Shown: positions 45,355 to 54,537 of the stretch, in pieces
How the letters are laid out: each line of letters starts with the position of its first letter
Position numbering within the stretch: the stretch's first letter is position 1
Assembly: GCF_002233755.1 (NCBI RefSeq)
Contig: NZ_NIFO01000001.1
Location: 248,001 to 312,000 of the forward strand
Direction: 5' to 3'
DNA length: 64,000 nucleotides
Source: Acinetobacter piscicola
Lineage (GTDB): Bacteria > Pseudomonadota > Gammaproteobacteria > Pseudomonadales > Moraxellaceae
Translations under genes and position numbers: made by a program
Notes under the pieces: generated by a model
What the model was told of the DNA's origin: nothing
What the model saw: only the letters and a program-made list of their open reading frames with translations
Databases searched by the model: none

Positions 45355-45670
45355 GGGAATTTTTATCCTCACCAAATACAGATAACATGTCTAAATCTTC
45401 CATCATTTGCGGTGAAAGCTTAGGACTAACAATAACTTGTTGCTGATTGTGTGGTTCATTTGATACATCAAATGCATTCGGAATGACCACAAAGCCAGTG
45501 ATGGCAGCAGCGAGTGCAAAACCAGTCATTTTCCAGGCACCATAACGAGATGTAGGCTTATTCTCAATATGATCTAACACATTATTCATCACAACTGCTT
45601 TATTGCGATGATTATGCGCCAGCCCATCAAGCTTAGATGTCACTTGTTTGGTGAAATCATCATTATTCAT
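45344..45670 (-). CDS. DUF3619-like membrane protein, candidate anti-sigma factor
   Basis: The 108-residue protein has a cytoplasmic N-terminus of about 45 residues, one membrane helix (KMTGFALAAAITGFVVIP) and a periplasmic tail. This topology matches small anti-sigma factors, and the gene overlaps the sigma factor gene by 8 bases. GGAGG lies 9 bases before ATG 45670. The DUF3619 assignment is from pattern and neighbourhood. Its inhibitory role is inferred, not shown. Confidence 0.72.
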   Translation of the reverse strand: MNNDDFTKQVTSKLDGLAHNHRNKAVVMNNVLDHIENKPTSRYGAWKMTGFALAAAITGFVVIPNAFDVSNEPHNQQQVIVSPKLSPQMMEDLDMLSVFGEDKNSHGS

Positions 45671-46298
45671 TCGATGAACCTCCATATGGATTTAGATGTG
45701 ATAGCGAAGCTCTCAATCCTTGAATCGCCCTGTGATAATGGGTTTTTACGCTACCTTCTGTACAATTCATAATTGACGCTGTGGTTTGGGTATCAAACCC
45801 TTCCCAAGCACGTAACATAAAGGCCTGTTGTTGGCGTGTTGGTAACTGACTAATGGCTTCTTGTATTTCTTCAACTGTTACATTTTGATCTAAAAATTGT
45901 AGTGGATTCGGAGTCGATTCATCCACAATGTCCATTGCTTCATCATCGTCGCCATCTAAATCAATTTTACGAAATAAAGAAAAAGGGGAAGCGCGTCTCG
46001 CTTCTTTACGACGCCAATCTTGTAACTTGTTATTTAAAATGGTGTAAAACAATGGATACCATTCTTCAGTCGATTTCTCTGAATAAGATTTATGTAAGGA
46101 AATAAAAGCTTCCTGTACTAAATCCATAGCAATACCATTGTGCCCTTGAGTTGCACTTTCCATCATCACCAAGGCACGACCTGTTACATCGCGCATAAAA
46201 AATCTCAGGCGCTGTTCAGCCGTACTCGTTTGAGCACTTACTGTTTCAGCCTGTGACTTCTTGGGTGCTAAGTCCATAGAGATGGAAAATCCCGCCAT
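45663..46298 (-). CDS. ECF-like RNA polymerase sigma factor
   Basis: The 211-residue sigma-70 family protein has region 2 (DLVQEAFISLHKSYSE, EEWYPLFYTILNNKLQDWRRKEARR) and region 4 (QLPTRQQQAFMLRAWEGFDTQTTASIMNCTEGSVKTHYHRAIQGLR) and no region 3 domain, as in ECF sigma factors. It is first in a three-gene overlapping cassette, and the second gene looks like its anti-sigma. GGTGGG about 6 bases upstream supports ATG 46298; the frame continues to 46331. Target genes are unknown; an autoregulated promoter is expected upstream. Confidence 0.88.
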   Translation of the reverse strand: MAGFSISMDLAPKKSQAETVSAQTSTAEQRLRFFMRDVTGRALVMMESATQGHNGIAMDLVQEAFISLHKSYSEKSTEEWYPLFYTILNNKLQDWRRKEARRASPFSLFRKIDLDGDDDEAMDIVDESTPNPLQFLDQNVTVEEIQEAISQLPTRQQQAFMLRAWEGFDTQTTASIMNCTEGSVKTHYHRAIQGLRASLSHLNPYGGSSNE

Positions 46299-46432
46299 TG
46301 GGTACCCACCATTTTTTAAATTCGTATACATATAACGTTTAAAAAATGGTTTGGGTTGACATTTAAATCAATTATTTTTTTCAGTTTAAATGATTTTTTT
46401 CAATAACGGGCAATATTTAAAATAATTTAACG

Positions 46433-47209
46433 TTATAGGCGTTGACGAACCATTTCAAAGAAACAAATTGAACCTGCAACTGCAACATTGAGCGACTCTT
46501 GACCACCTGGTTGAGGAATGGCAACAGATTCAGCATATTTCAATGCAAAGTCTGAAACACCTTGACCTTCATTACCTAAAATCCAAACGCATTGTTTACG
46601 CAAGTTTTTCGAATAAAGGCTTTTCGCATCATGCGAGCTTGTGACATATACAGGAATATTGAACTGTTTGATAATGTCTTCAAGTCCAACATTTTCATAG
46701 GTTTGTAGTGAAAAATGAGCACCCATACCTGCACGTAACACACGAGGTGACCAAAGCGATGCAGAACCTTTGGTACAGACCACTTGTTCAATTCCTGCTG
46801 CTGCTGCTGAGCGTAATAATGTGCCAACATTGCCTGGGTCTTGAACATTTTCTAAAATCAAAGTGTCTTCGTTGAAGTTCAGTGCTTGAGTTGAACTTGG
46901 AAGATCAACAATGGCTAAGCAGGCAAGCGTTGTACCTAGAGTGCTTAAATCTTTATATAAAGATTCACTAATAACAAAAACAGCACCTTGATATTGATCA
47001 ATAATCTCACCAAGATCTTCATGGTCTAAAGCATGTTCAGTGGTAAAAATTGAATTGATTTTACGACCTTTTTCAAGCCAAGCAAGGCTGAGATGTGTAC
47101 CTTCTAGTACGGTTTGCCCTTGCTTTTTGCGATAAGTATTTTGTTCAATCAAACCACGTAAGTGTTTAATTTTAGGATTGTCTTTTGATTCTAGGAAAAT
47201 AGTAGGCAT
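46433..47209 (-). CDS. SpoU/TrmH-type RNA 2'-O-methyltransferase
   Basis: The 258-residue enzyme has the N-terminal substrate-binding domain (SKDNPKIKHLRGLIEQ...) and the SPOUT trefoil-knot motifs: NVQDPGNVGTLLRSAAAAG, ILGNEGQGVS and IPQPGGQESLNVAVAGSICFFE. It resembles RNA methyltransferases such as RlmB or TrmH/YsgA; which RNA and which position it modifies is not clear. ATG 47209 is the sensible start; the longer frame to 47257 has no ribosome site. It is a single gene. Confidence 0.9.
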   Translation of the reverse strand: MPTIFLESKDNPKIKHLRGLIEQNTYRKKQGQTVLEGTHLSLAWLEKGRKINSIFTTEHALDHEDLGEIIDQYQGAVFVISESLYKDLSTLGTTLACLAIVDLPSSTQALNFNEDTLILENVQDPGNVGTLLRSAAAAGIEQVVCTKGSASLWSPRVLRAGMGAHFSLQTYENVGLEDIIKQFNIPVYVTSSHDAKSLYSKNLRKQCVWILGNEGQGVSDFALKYAESVAIPQPGGQESLNVAVAGSICFFEMVRQRL

Positions 47210-47315
47210 GGGAGTGCATCCATAAAAAGTAAGTCGGGGTTGTGCAAAATGCGACAACCCCTCAATGATGTACTCCCTCTAAATTAGAGAGTAGGGAGTA
47301 ACGAGTATGAATTAA

Positions 47316-48290
47316 TTAGTTATGGTAGCTTGTAACCAATTCAACTTCGTTTTTAGAACCAATCACAACAGGAACACGTTGATGCAATTCAGTCGGTTGA
47401 ATGTCCATGATACGAACACGCCCTGTAGTTGAAGAACCACCTGCTTGTTCCATAAGCATACTCATTGGATTTGCTTCGTACATTAAGCGTAGACGACCTG
47501 CTTTTTGGGGATCTTTTGTATCGTATGGATATAAGAAAATACCACTACGGCAAAGGATACGGTGAATATCGCCCACCATACATGCAACCCAACGCATATT
47601 AAAGTCTTTTTCACGTACAGAAGTTTTACCTGCTTGTAATTCACCAATATAGCGTTTTACTGGTGCTTCCCAGTGACGTTCATTTGATGAATTAATTGCA
47701 TATTCTTTAGTATCTGCTGCGACTTGAATATTTTCAGAAGTGAGCAAAAATTGTTTAGTTTCTGGGTCAAATGTAAAAAATACTGTGCCAGCGCCAACAG
47801 TTAAAGCCATCATTGTAGATGGACCATAAAGCACATAGCCTGCTGCAACTTGTTGAGTGCCTGCTTGCATGAAATCTTCAGTTTGCGTCACAGCATTTTT
47901 TGCAGGAAGAATAGAGAAAATCGTACCCACACACATATTGATATCGATATTGCTCGAACCATCAAGCGGGTCAAACAACACAAGATATTTACCATTTTCT
48001 TGAGCAGGCGTGAAGTCATCAAGTTCTTCTGATGCTAAACCGCCAACGTTTTTATTGATTTTTAAAGCGTCGATTAAATAATCATTTGAAATAACATCCA
48101 GTTTCTTTTGTTCTTCGCCTTGAACATTTTCGTTTTGTGCGCTGCCTAATACACCTGCTAAAGCACCTTTTTGCAAAGCCTGATCAATGGTTTTACATGT
48201 ATTGGCAATCGTTTCAATAACATCAGCAAGTTCAGCTGTTAAGTTCCCTTGTTGTTGTTCTAAATATTGGGATAGGGTGCGATATGACAT
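47316..48290 (-). CDS. fbp: Fructose-1,6-bisphosphatase class I
   Basis: The 324-residue enzyme hydrolyses fructose-1,6-bisphosphate in gluconeogenesis, a key step for Acinetobacter that grow on organic acids. Class I signatures are [16 protein letters not shown] and [16 protein letters not shown] [11 protein letters not shown], with [32 protein letters not shown] near the end. GGAGCA about 10 bases upstream supports ATG 48290; the frame extends 74 codons further to 48512 but that part is not homologous. It is divergent from the 61-aa gene at 48466. Confidence 0.95.
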   Translation of the reverse strand: MSYRTLSQYLEQQQGNLTAELADVIETIANTCKTIDQALQKGALAGVLGSAQNENVQGEEQKKLDVISNDYLIDALKINKNVGGLASEELDDFTPAQENGKYLVLFDPLDGSSNIDINMCVGTIFSILPAKNAVTQTEDFMQAGTQQVAAGYVLYGPSTMMALTVGAGTVFFTFDPETKQFLLTSENIQVAADTKEYAINSSNERHWEAPVKRYIGELQAGKTSVREKDFNMRWVACMVGDIHRILCRSGIFLYPYDTKDPQKAGRLRLMYEANPMSMLMEQAGGSSTTGRVRIMDIQPTELHQRVPVVIGSKNEVELVTSYHN

Positions 48291-48465
48291 ATCAGTTGTG
48301 CTCCAAAAGCAATAAAATTCTATCAAATTAAAGAATGCGACTATTTTAGATGAGTTCGACAGAAAATAAAAATTATCCTGTGTTATTTGTCGTGAAAATA
48401 CCCTTGAAAGTATTTTATAAAGTGTTATGTTAAATTTATAAGCAAAGGAAATAAGGAGTACTAAC

Positions 48466-48651
48466 ATGACAACGGCAAAGTTTGATGCGACTCCAACCGA
48501 AAATGAAGGCATTGATTTAAAAGAAATTAGTGCTGAAAATGTGAAAGATGCATGGAAAGATTACGAAGCAAAACCCGAATTCAAAGAATTCAATAAGCAC
48601 GATATGATTGAATCTATGCAAAGTCACAAGCCTGACGAATCAAAGGCTTAG
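48466..48651 (+). CDS. Small acidic protein (61 aa)
   Basis: The 61-residue, charge-rich protein ([31 protein letters not shown]) has no signal or membrane segment and is likely a small helical cytoplasmic protein. Two purine-rich sites (AAGGAA and AAGGAG) precede ATG 48466, the second about 8 bases away, so translation should be strong. A weak hairpin with AAAAAGT / ACTTTTTT follows at 48658-48691. No family known to me; it looks like an abundant stress-type small protein. Confidence 0.72.
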   Translation: MTTAKFDATPTENEGIDLKEISAENVKDAWKDYEAKPEFKEFNKHDMIESMQSHKPDESKA

Positions 48652-48789
48652 CGAATTAAAAAGTGCTTATAAATAAAACAGTACTTTTTTGCGGAATAGT
48701 TTTTAAAATAAAATTGAATCTGCGTTGAAATAGATGAGGAGAGTCGCTTTAAACAAAGTTGTTACTGTTTTGACTATTTTCAACACAAA

Positions 48790-48818
48790 ATAAATGCCCA
48801 ATTGAATTGAGCATTTAT
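48790..48818 (-). terminator. Terminator after pal
   Basis: ATAAATGC and GCATTTAT flank a shorter inner stem CAATT / AATTG, 28 bases past the pal stop. Confidence 0.65.
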
Positions 48819-48845
48819 CAATGATCCAGAAATATTACTTTGACA

Positions 48846-49415
48846 TTATTTTAATAATGGCGGTACAGCTTCGTAGTTAATTTCTACACGACGATTTTCT
48901 TTCCAAGCCGCTTCATCATGTCCAGCATTGATCGGCATTTCTTTGCCATAACTTACTGCTTCAAGCTGAGTTGATTTAACACCATTGGTAATTAAATAAC
49001 TTTCAACCGCTTTCGCACGACGTTCACCCAAAGCCATGTTGTACTCACGCGTACCACGCTCATCTGTATGACCAGTTAAAGCAACTTTAGAATTTGCATT
49101 GGCAATTAGGAATTGAGCATGTGCTTGAAGTGTTTGATAATCTTCATTTGAAAGATCACTGCTATCATAATCAAAATGAACAACACGTTTCGCTAAAAAT
49201 GCTTTATTTGCTTCAGTGACACCTTTAGAAGAAGCACCATTTAAATTTTGAGCATTTAAAGCAGCATCTTCACTTAAACCATTGGTATTCACTGTTGTTG
49301 CACCATTAGGATTGGTCCCAGTTTCAACAGTTGCAGCAGGCTTACGACTTGCACAACCTGTCATTACAAGGCTTACAGCCAATAATGGTAAAGCTAAATA
49401 TTTTATCGAATTCAT
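48846..49415 (-). CDS. pal: Peptidoglycan-associated outer membrane lipoprotein Pal
   Basis: The 189-residue lipoprotein has a lipobox VMTGC (Cys21) and a C-terminal OmpA-type peptidoglycan-binding domain: VVHFDYDSSDLSNEDYQTL, LTGHTDERGTREYNMALGERRA and a C-terminal ENRRVEINYE. It anchors the outer membrane to the wall and pairs with TolB. GGAG lies 5 bases before ATG 49415. It is the last gene of the tol-pal operon here; no ybgF/cpoB follows. Confidence 0.95.
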   Translation of the reverse strand: MNSIKYLALPLLAVSLVMTGCASRKPAATVETGTNPNGATTVNTNGLSEDAALNAQNLNGASSKGVTEANKAFLAKRVVHFDYDSSDLSNEDYQTLQAHAQFLIANANSKVALTGHTDERGTREYNMALGERRAKAVESYLITNGVKSTQLEAVSYGKEMPINAGHDEAAWKENRRVEINYEAVPPLLK

Positions 49416-49476
49416 TTTAATCTCCATGACTTCTTAAATTAACACTATATACACATAAAAATGATTGTTTTAGGGG

Positions 49477-50760
49477 CTACTTCGGTGCCCAAGCGGGTTC
49501 ACGTACTTCACCTTGCTCACTTGGTAAATTCATACGGAAACGACCATCTGTAGACATGATTGCCAATAAGCCACGACTTCCTTCACGTGTTGCATAAACC
49601 ACCATTTGTCCATTTGGAGAGAAACTTGGCGATTCATCTAAACTGGTTGGCGTGAGGATATTGGTAATTCCTGTCGAAATTTCTTGAATCGCAACTTTGT
49701 AGTTACTACCCGACGGACGATGTACCAATGCAACATATTTACCATCGGCACTTAGCGTTCCGCGTGCATTAAATGCACCACGGAAAGTTAAACGTTTAGT
49801 TGAATCATCCGCAAAGCTATAACGGTAAATTTGCGCAGAGCCACCACGATCAGATGTAAAAATAAATGATTTTCCATCTGGTGAATAACGTGCTTCTGTA
49901 TCAATTGCGCTATCGTTGGTAAGTCGCTTCACTTGGCGCGACTCTAAATCCATTTGATAAATTTCAGGATTACCATGCATAGATGCAGTAAATAGCATTG
50001 ATTTGCCATCAGGTGAGAAGCTTGGTGCACCGTTTAAGCCACGGAAACTGGCTAATTTTTCACGTTGGCCTGTTGCCAAATCTTGTATATAAATCGCAGG
50101 ACGTTTGGTTTCAAAAGAAACATATGCAATTTTTTTCGCATCTGGTGTCCAAGCAGGGGATAGAATTGGATCACGTGAACTTAAAACAGTTTTTGGTTGC
50201 TCTCCATCTGTATCTGCAATTTGTAGCGTATAACGCTGTTCTGGCGTTGCAGGATTACGCAATACATAAGCAATTCGACCACTGAAATCACCTTGAATAC
50301 CCGTCAACGCTTGATAAATTGCATCACTGATCATATGTGCGGCAGAGCGAACACGTGAGGCTGGAATGCTGAGTAATTCATTGAGTAAGAATTTTTGTTT
50401 TTCAACATCATACAATTGATAATGAACAGAAAGCGAACCATCTGCATTGGTTTTAGATTCACCTAAGACCACATAAGGAACACCAGCAGCTTTCCATGCT
50501 TCTGCATTGACATTGTTAATAGATGCTGTTGCAGGAAGATTTTGTGATGCACTGGTAAAACGACCTGAGCGATTTAAATCCTGTTCTACCACTGGATAAA
50601 TTGATTGATCATTGCTGAAAGGAATAATCGCAATTTTGGGTGCGGATTCAGGTGCTTTGGCAATTTCCAAATGGAGCTGTGCATAAGAGGTAGTAACGAG
50701 TGCAGGACTCAGTGCAGCAATAATTGCTAATCCTAATAGTTGTTTAGGCATGATTTTCAT
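49477..50760 (-). CDS. tolB: Tol-Pal system periplasmic protein TolB
   Basis: The 427-residue protein has a signal peptide, an N-terminal alpha/beta domain (IAIIPFSNDQSIYPVVEQDLNR) and a six-bladed beta-propeller of YSPDGKSFIFTSDRGG-type repeats (for example near 250, 294 and 380). TolB links Pal to TolA. Its gene is followed by pal after 61 bases and preceded by the TolA-C-like gene. The length and layout are standard. Confidence 0.95.
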   Translation of the reverse strand: MKIMPKQLLGLAIIAALSPALVTTSYAQLHLEIAKAPESAPKIAIIPFSNDQSIYPVVEQDLNRSGRFTSASQNLPATASINNVNAEAWKAAGVPYVVLGESKTNADGSLSVHYQLYDVEKQKFLLNELLSIPASRVRSAAHMISDAIYQALTGIQGDFSGRIAYVLRNPATPEQRYTLQIADTDGEQPKTVLSSRDPILSPAWTPDAKKIAYVSFETKRPAIYIQDLATGQREKLASFRGLNGAPSFSPDGKSMLFTASMHGNPEIYQMDLESRQVKRLTNDSAIDTEARYSPDGKSFIFTSDRGGSAQIYRYSFADDSTKRLTFRGAFNARGTLSADGKYVALVHRPSGSNYKVAIQEISTGITNILTPTSLDESPSFSPNGQMVVYATREGSRGLLAIMSTDGRFRMNLPSEQGEVREPAWAPK

Positions 50761-50861
50761 TGGACTTCATGTACTCAAATATTGGTTTTAAACTATGCAT
50801 AGCTTTGTAGCATAAAGAGATAATTTTAATCTATATAAAGCATGTAATTATGAATAAAAGA

Positions 50862-51302
50862 TTAAAGTAGTTTAGTTTCACTATAAAAAACAAACTCAAT
50901 TTTATTGCAAAGATGAATTTTACTTTCATCTTTGGGCATATCAAATGGTACGGATTTAAAAATAGCTTTTTTTAATGCTTGAACCGTAATGTCATTATTG
51001 CGTCCATTGGTTTGAATTCTTTTAATTTTTCCATCATCTTTAAATTCAACCAGCACCTGTAGATTTTGGTTGGAAGCGGTAAAGGGTAATTTTAGATTAT
51101 CCATAATTTTCTGTAAATTATTGGTATGGCAAGTGAGTAATTGAGGCGTATTAATCAGTGTTAATGGTAGGTGAGTGACGGTTAAAGGCTCACCTGATGA
51201 ATCACGGTTTTGTTGACTCTGTGTATCTGTAGCTTGTTCTGCAAAAGTAGCAGGAATGGACAAAGCGAGCGTGCTGATTAAGCTAAAAATTTTCCAATTC
51301 AT
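50862..51302 (-). CDS. Exported TolA C-terminal-like protein between tolA and tolB
   Basis: The 146-residue protein has a signal peptide (cleaved after TFA, about residue 21) and an 80-residue C-terminal domain (LQVLVEFKDDGKIKRIQTNGRNNDITVQALKKAIFKSVPFDMP) that follows the TonB/TolA C-terminal pattern, including the aliphatic strand, a paired central helix and a VPFDMP-like segment matching TolA's APFPMP. It has two Cys (LLTCHTNN and HLCNK), as TolA-C often does for a disulfide. It lacks the membrane anchor and the Ala/Lys linker. Placement in the tol operon suggests a Tol partner; this is inferred. Confidence 0.72.
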   Translation of the reverse strand: MNWKIFSLISTLALSIPATFAEQATDTQSQQNRDSSGEPLTVTHLPLTLINTPQLLTCHTNNLQKIMDNLKLPFTASNQNLQVLVEFKDDGKIKRIQTNGRNNDITVQALKKAIFKSVPFDMPKDESKIHLCNKIEFVFYSETKLL

Positions 51303-51385
51303 TTTTATTGTCCCTCAAAACACGAATAACTTCAAAATAGCATAAACCCTGCCGAAACAGGGTTTAAAATATTCACTTCAGTATA

Positions 51386-52651
51386 TCACTTCACTGTAAA
51401 TGAGGCGCTAAAACTGCGTGCTTCACGTTTTGCATCTGGATCGGAAGGCATCGGGAATGGTGCAGCATTTCTGACGGCTTGTTCTACACTGGCTTTCACA
51501 TCAGGGTCGGAAGCATTCACAATCACAGAAGCAACACCACCACTCTCTGTTAATGTGACCCGAGCAGTTGCTTTTTGTCCAGATGAACCTGCAGGCATCC
51601 GCCATGCATTCTTCACTTTGTTTTCAAAGTCCCGTTTCGCTGATGAAGCAATTTTTCTAGCTTCAGCCTTTTTATTGGCAGCAGCTTCTTTGGCTTTTTC
51701 TGCCGCAGATGCTTTCTCTTCATCTAATTCACGTGCTAAATCAGCTTTGCGTTTAGCTTCTGCATCAGCTTTGGCTTTGTTTGCTGCATCTGTCTTGGCT
51801 TTTGCAGCAGCATCCGCTTTGGCTTTATTTGCCGCATCTGTTTTTGCTTTTGCGGCAGCATCAGCTTTGGCTTTATTTGCTGCATCTGTCTTGGCTTTTG
51901 CAACAGCGTCCGCTTTAGCCTTATTTGCTGCATCGGTTTTGGCTTTTGCGGCAGCATCAGCTTTGGCTTTATTCGCTGCATCTGTTTTTGCTTTTGCAGC
52001 AGCATCCGCTTTAGCTTGACGCGCTTTTTCTGCTGCTTCTGCATTACGTTTAGCTTGTTCATTAAGTTTCAACTGATGTGCCTTTTCAGCGGCATCGGCT
52101 TTGGCTTTTTGAAGAGCTTCCTGTTTTGCTTTCATAACGGCTTCAGCTTTTGCTTTATCCGCAGCATTTTTTGCTTGTAGAACTTTTTCGGCAGCTTCTT
52201 GCTTGGCTCTTTCAGCAGCTTCAGCCTTAGCTTGCGCTAATTGAGTGGCTTTTTCTTGTGCCATTTGAGCAGCCGCAGCCTCTTGTTGACGTGCTACCGC
52301 TTTGGCTTCTTCAGCCGCCTTTTTCATTTCGGCAGCTTTCGTATCTTCTGGCTTGGGTTTGTTTTCAGCAGGAATTACTGGCGCAGTTGGATTGGGTTCA
52401 GCCGTTTGTTTAACTTGCTCAGCAACTTTGGTATCCGCCGTTTCTTCAGAATCTGTTTGTTCTAACGGTTTTGCTTCAAGAGGCGGCAAATCTTCTGGCT
52501 TGATTAATACCGTTTTGATCTGTTTAGGTGGTTCAGGTGGCTTACTTAAACCGAGAAAAAGTAAGCCTGTTATTGCCACCACATGGATTCCAAAGGTAAA
52601 TCCAAGCGCAATTGCTTTTTCTTTAGATTGTGGCTTTTGAATATTTTTCAT
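51386..52651 (-). CDS. tolA: Tol-Pal inner membrane linker TolA
   Basis: The 421-residue protein has one N-terminal membrane helix (IALGFTFGIHVVAITGLLFLG, 14-34), a Pro/Glu/Lys region, a long Ala/Lys/Glu helical linker to about residue 335, and a C-terminal domain with AWRMPAGSSGQKATARVTLTESG and APFPMPSDPDAKREARSFSASFTVK. It bridges TolQR in the inner membrane to TolB/Pal. The linker holds five tandem 16-residue units (213-292). The gene ends in the usual TolA-C motif and is 3 bases downstream of tolR's stop. Confidence 0.93.
   Translation of the reverse strand: MKNIQKPQSKEKAIALGFTFGIHVVAITGLLFLGLSKPPEPPKQIKTVLIKPEDLPPLEAKPLEQTDSEETADTKVAEQVKQTAEPNPTAPVIPAENKPKPEDTKAAEMKKAAEEAKAVARQQEAAAAQMAQEKATQLAQAKAEAAERAKQEAAEKVLQAKNAADKAKAEAVMKAKQEALQKAKADAAEKAHQLKLNEQAKRNAEAAEKARQAKADAAAKAKTDAANKAKADAAAKAKTDAANKAKADAVAKAKTDAANKAKADAAAKAKTDAANKAKADAAAKAKTDAANKAKADAEAKRKADLARELDEEKASAAEKAKEAAANKKAEARKIASSAKRDFENKVKNAWRMPAGSSGQKATARVTLTESGGVASVIVNASDPDVKASVEQAVRNAAPFPMPSDPDAKREARSFSASFTVK
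51776..52015 (-). repeat. 48-bp tandem repeat in the tolA linker (5 units)
   Basis: Five copies of the 16-residue unit AKADAAAKAKTDAANK (residues 213-292; the third has Val for Ala) are encoded by 48-bp units with synonymous differences. The unit is prone to copy-number change. Confidence 0.85.
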
Positions 52652-52654
52652 AAC

Positions 52655-53104
52655 TTACTTTACAGGCTCAGTCAGTAACCCAACTTGGCTTAAACCCGCA
52701 TCTTGAAGGGCAGCCATGAGTTTGATGACTTCACCATAAGGGCGTGATTCACTACCATTAATTAACACGGTTAATTGTTTTTTGTCAGTTTCAGCTTGTT
52801 TTTGATTTTCCACTAAGACTGCTTTTAACTCGTCTAGCGTCATAACTTCATTGTTATGCACTTTGTCTTCGAGTTTGATGGTTCCATCAGCTTCTAAACT
52901 CACAATTGCAGGTCTGTCTTCAGATTGAATCGGGTTATTATTGGCCTGTGGTAAATCAACTTTTACCCCAGTGGTAATCATCGGCGCTGTAACCATAAAA
53001 ATAACCAACAAAACTAACATCACGTCGATATAAGGCACGACATTCATATCACTTTTTAAAGGTTTTTTAATACGGTCAAAACTGCCTGAGCGTCGGATTG
53101 CCAT
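52655..53104 (-). CDS. tolR: Tol-Pal system protein TolR (ExbD family)
   Basis: The 149-residue protein has a cytoplasmic N-terminus, one membrane helix with the functional Asp (NVVPYIDVMLVLLVIFMVTAP, D27) and a periplasmic domain. With TolQ it forms the proton channel that energises TolA. It overlaps the end of tolQ by one base (stop/start TAATG-type) and is followed at 3 bases by tolA. Confidence 0.95.
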   Translation of the reverse strand: MAIRRSGSFDRIKKPLKSDMNVVPYIDVMLVLLVIFMVTAPMITTGVKVDLPQANNNPIQSEDRPAIVSLEADGTIKLEDKVHNNEVMTLDELKAVLVENQKQAETDKKQLTVLINGSESRPYGEVIKLMAALQDAGLSQVGLLTEPVK

Positions 53105-53802
53105 TATTCAGCTTCCTGTGTTGTTCCCACAGACTGACGTTGTAACAGCGCCACCATTTCTTCTGCAAATAATGCACGATCTGAATAGATTTCTTCGCCC
53201 TTAGCTGTGTAATGGTTAAATGCCAATACAGCAGGAATTGCAGCAAAAAGACCAATCGCTGTTGCAATCAACGCCTCGGCAATACCAGGTGCAACAGTAG
53301 CAAGTGTAACTTGGTCTACTTGAGCTAAGCCAATGAATGCATTCATAATGCCCCAAACTGTACCAAATAAACCGACATAAGGTGCAACTGAGCCTATGCT
53401 GGCTAAAGCACTTAAACCTTGTTCTAAACGACTTTGGTCACGGCTTAAACCCACGCGTAGAATACGTTCAGTACCTTCGATCATTGACGAAGTTTCTGCA
53501 TGACGTTTTTTAAGCTTTAAGAACTCACTTAAACCTTGATAAAAAATATCTTCTAAACCATCACGCTTAGAATTAAGTTGAGCATTGTTATATAACGTAT
53601 TCAGTTCAGCGCCAGACCAGAAGATTTTTTGAAAATGATTATCTCCTTGTCTTGCGCGTTTATAGCCCATATGTAACTTGGCAATCAAATACCAACTAAA
53701 AACAGAGGCCAGTACTAAAACCAGCATGACCAATTGAACCACAGGGCTCGCTTGTAAAATTAAATCAGAGATGTGTAGAGAAGATTCTAGTTGTGTTGCC
53801 AT
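53104..53802 (-). CDS. tolQ: Tol-Pal system protein TolQ (ExbB family)
   Basis: The 232-residue protein has three membrane helices (about 20-40, 135-160, 170-195) and the MotA/ExbB signature LASIGSVAPYVGLFGTVWGIMNAFIGLAQ and GIAEALIATAIGLFAAIPAVLAFN, with Thr residues lining the channel. It pairs with TolR. It sits 24 bp after ybgC and overlaps tolR by one base, so it is part of the ybgC-tolQRA operon. Confidence 0.95.
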   Translation of the reverse strand: MATQLESSLHISDLILQASPVVQLVMLVLVLASVFSWYLIAKLHMGYKRARQGDNHFQKIFWSGAELNTLYNNAQLNSKRDGLEDIFYQGLSEFLKLKKRHAETSSMIEGTERILRVGLSRDQSRLEQGLSALASIGSVAPYVGLFGTVWGIMNAFIGLAQVDQVTLATVAPGIAEALIATAIGLFAAIPAVLAFNHYTAKGEEIYSDRALFAEEMVALLQRQSVGTTQEAE

Positions 53803-53826
53803 AAGTTACATGTGCCAATAGTATTT

Positions 53827-54234
53827 TTATTCGTGAGCTAATTCTCGAAGAATTAAATCACGGATTTCGTCAGGAATTCTACGAGGTTTCATGTCTGTAC
53901 CTAAACATGCCAATTCCACCTCGCCAGAAGCAAGCATGATTTCACCACGATATATATTTTGTTGCAATACAAATGACGAAGCTTTACATGAAACTACACT
54001 TGCTGTAACAGTAATAAGATCGTCCATAAGTATAGGGCGAGAATATTTCAATGCAATTTTATGTACCACAAAATTGTAATCTTTTTGATGCCAATAATGG
54101 TCAATACCAGATGCGCGCAACCATTCGGTACGAGCACGCTCCATAAAACGGATATGATTGGCATGATATACGATACCACCAGCATCTGTATCTTCTATAT
54201 ATACACGGATTTGAAATTCAAATTTGTTCGCCAT
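53827..54234 (-). CDS. ybgC: Acyl-CoA thioesterase YbgC
   Basis: The 135-residue hot-dog fold thioesterase has the family motif YIEDTDAGGIVYHANHIRFMERARTEWLR (D-T-D-A-G-G-x-V-Y-H-A-N). In E. coli YbgC hydrolyses acyl-CoA/ACP and precedes tolQ, as here. It is the first gene of the tol-pal operon; the promoter should be in the 303-bp gap upstream. Stop to tolQ start is 24 bases. Confidence 0.93.
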   Translation of the reverse strand: MANKFEFQIRVYIEDTDAGGIVYHANHIRFMERARTEWLRASGIDHYWHQKDYNFVVHKIALKYSRPILMDDLITVTASVVSCKASSFVLQQNIYRGEIMLASGEVELACLGTDMKPRRIPDEIRDLILRELAHE

Positions 54235-54537
54235 GGTAAATACCCAATTCTATTTTAACCGATGAAATGTGCTGTTTTGCGTAGATTTTTACGATGATTC
54301 AGCCTTTGCTTGAAAGCTCGAATCTAAGCGCTGTAAGGCTTGCAAGTTTATCACACAGTTATTTTTGTGAATTGGCACAACACACCAACTTATTTCAATC
54401 AAAATAGAAAGACTGTTCTAAAATACGCAATGAAGTAAAACGGTAAAGAGATGTAAAATGTCTATAAGGTCACATTTTTGTCATTCATAATTAGATAAAA
54501 TACAAAATGTCAGCAGTCAGATAAAAAGAAGAGAGTA
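54235..54537. other. Intergenic region between divergent ybgC and NAT genes
   Basis: 303 bases with no supported ORF or RNA gene. It should carry the promoters of the tol-pal operon (minus) and the first NAT gene (plus). Confidence 0.5.

Noticed and set aside
48291..48512. N-terminal extension of Fbp
   Set aside because: The frame is open but the extra 74 codons are hydrophobic noise without a ribosome site; the family start with [10 protein letters not shown] at 48290 has GGAG upstream.
51776..52015. Tandem repeats as a CRISPR array
   Set aside because: The units are contiguous 48-bp coding repeats of TolA with no spacers, and no cas genes are in the window.
51555..52640. Long plus-strand and minus-strand frames inside tolA
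   Set aside because: They are shadows of the biased Ala/Lys repeats of tolA; they give low-complexity peptides and lack ribosome sites.
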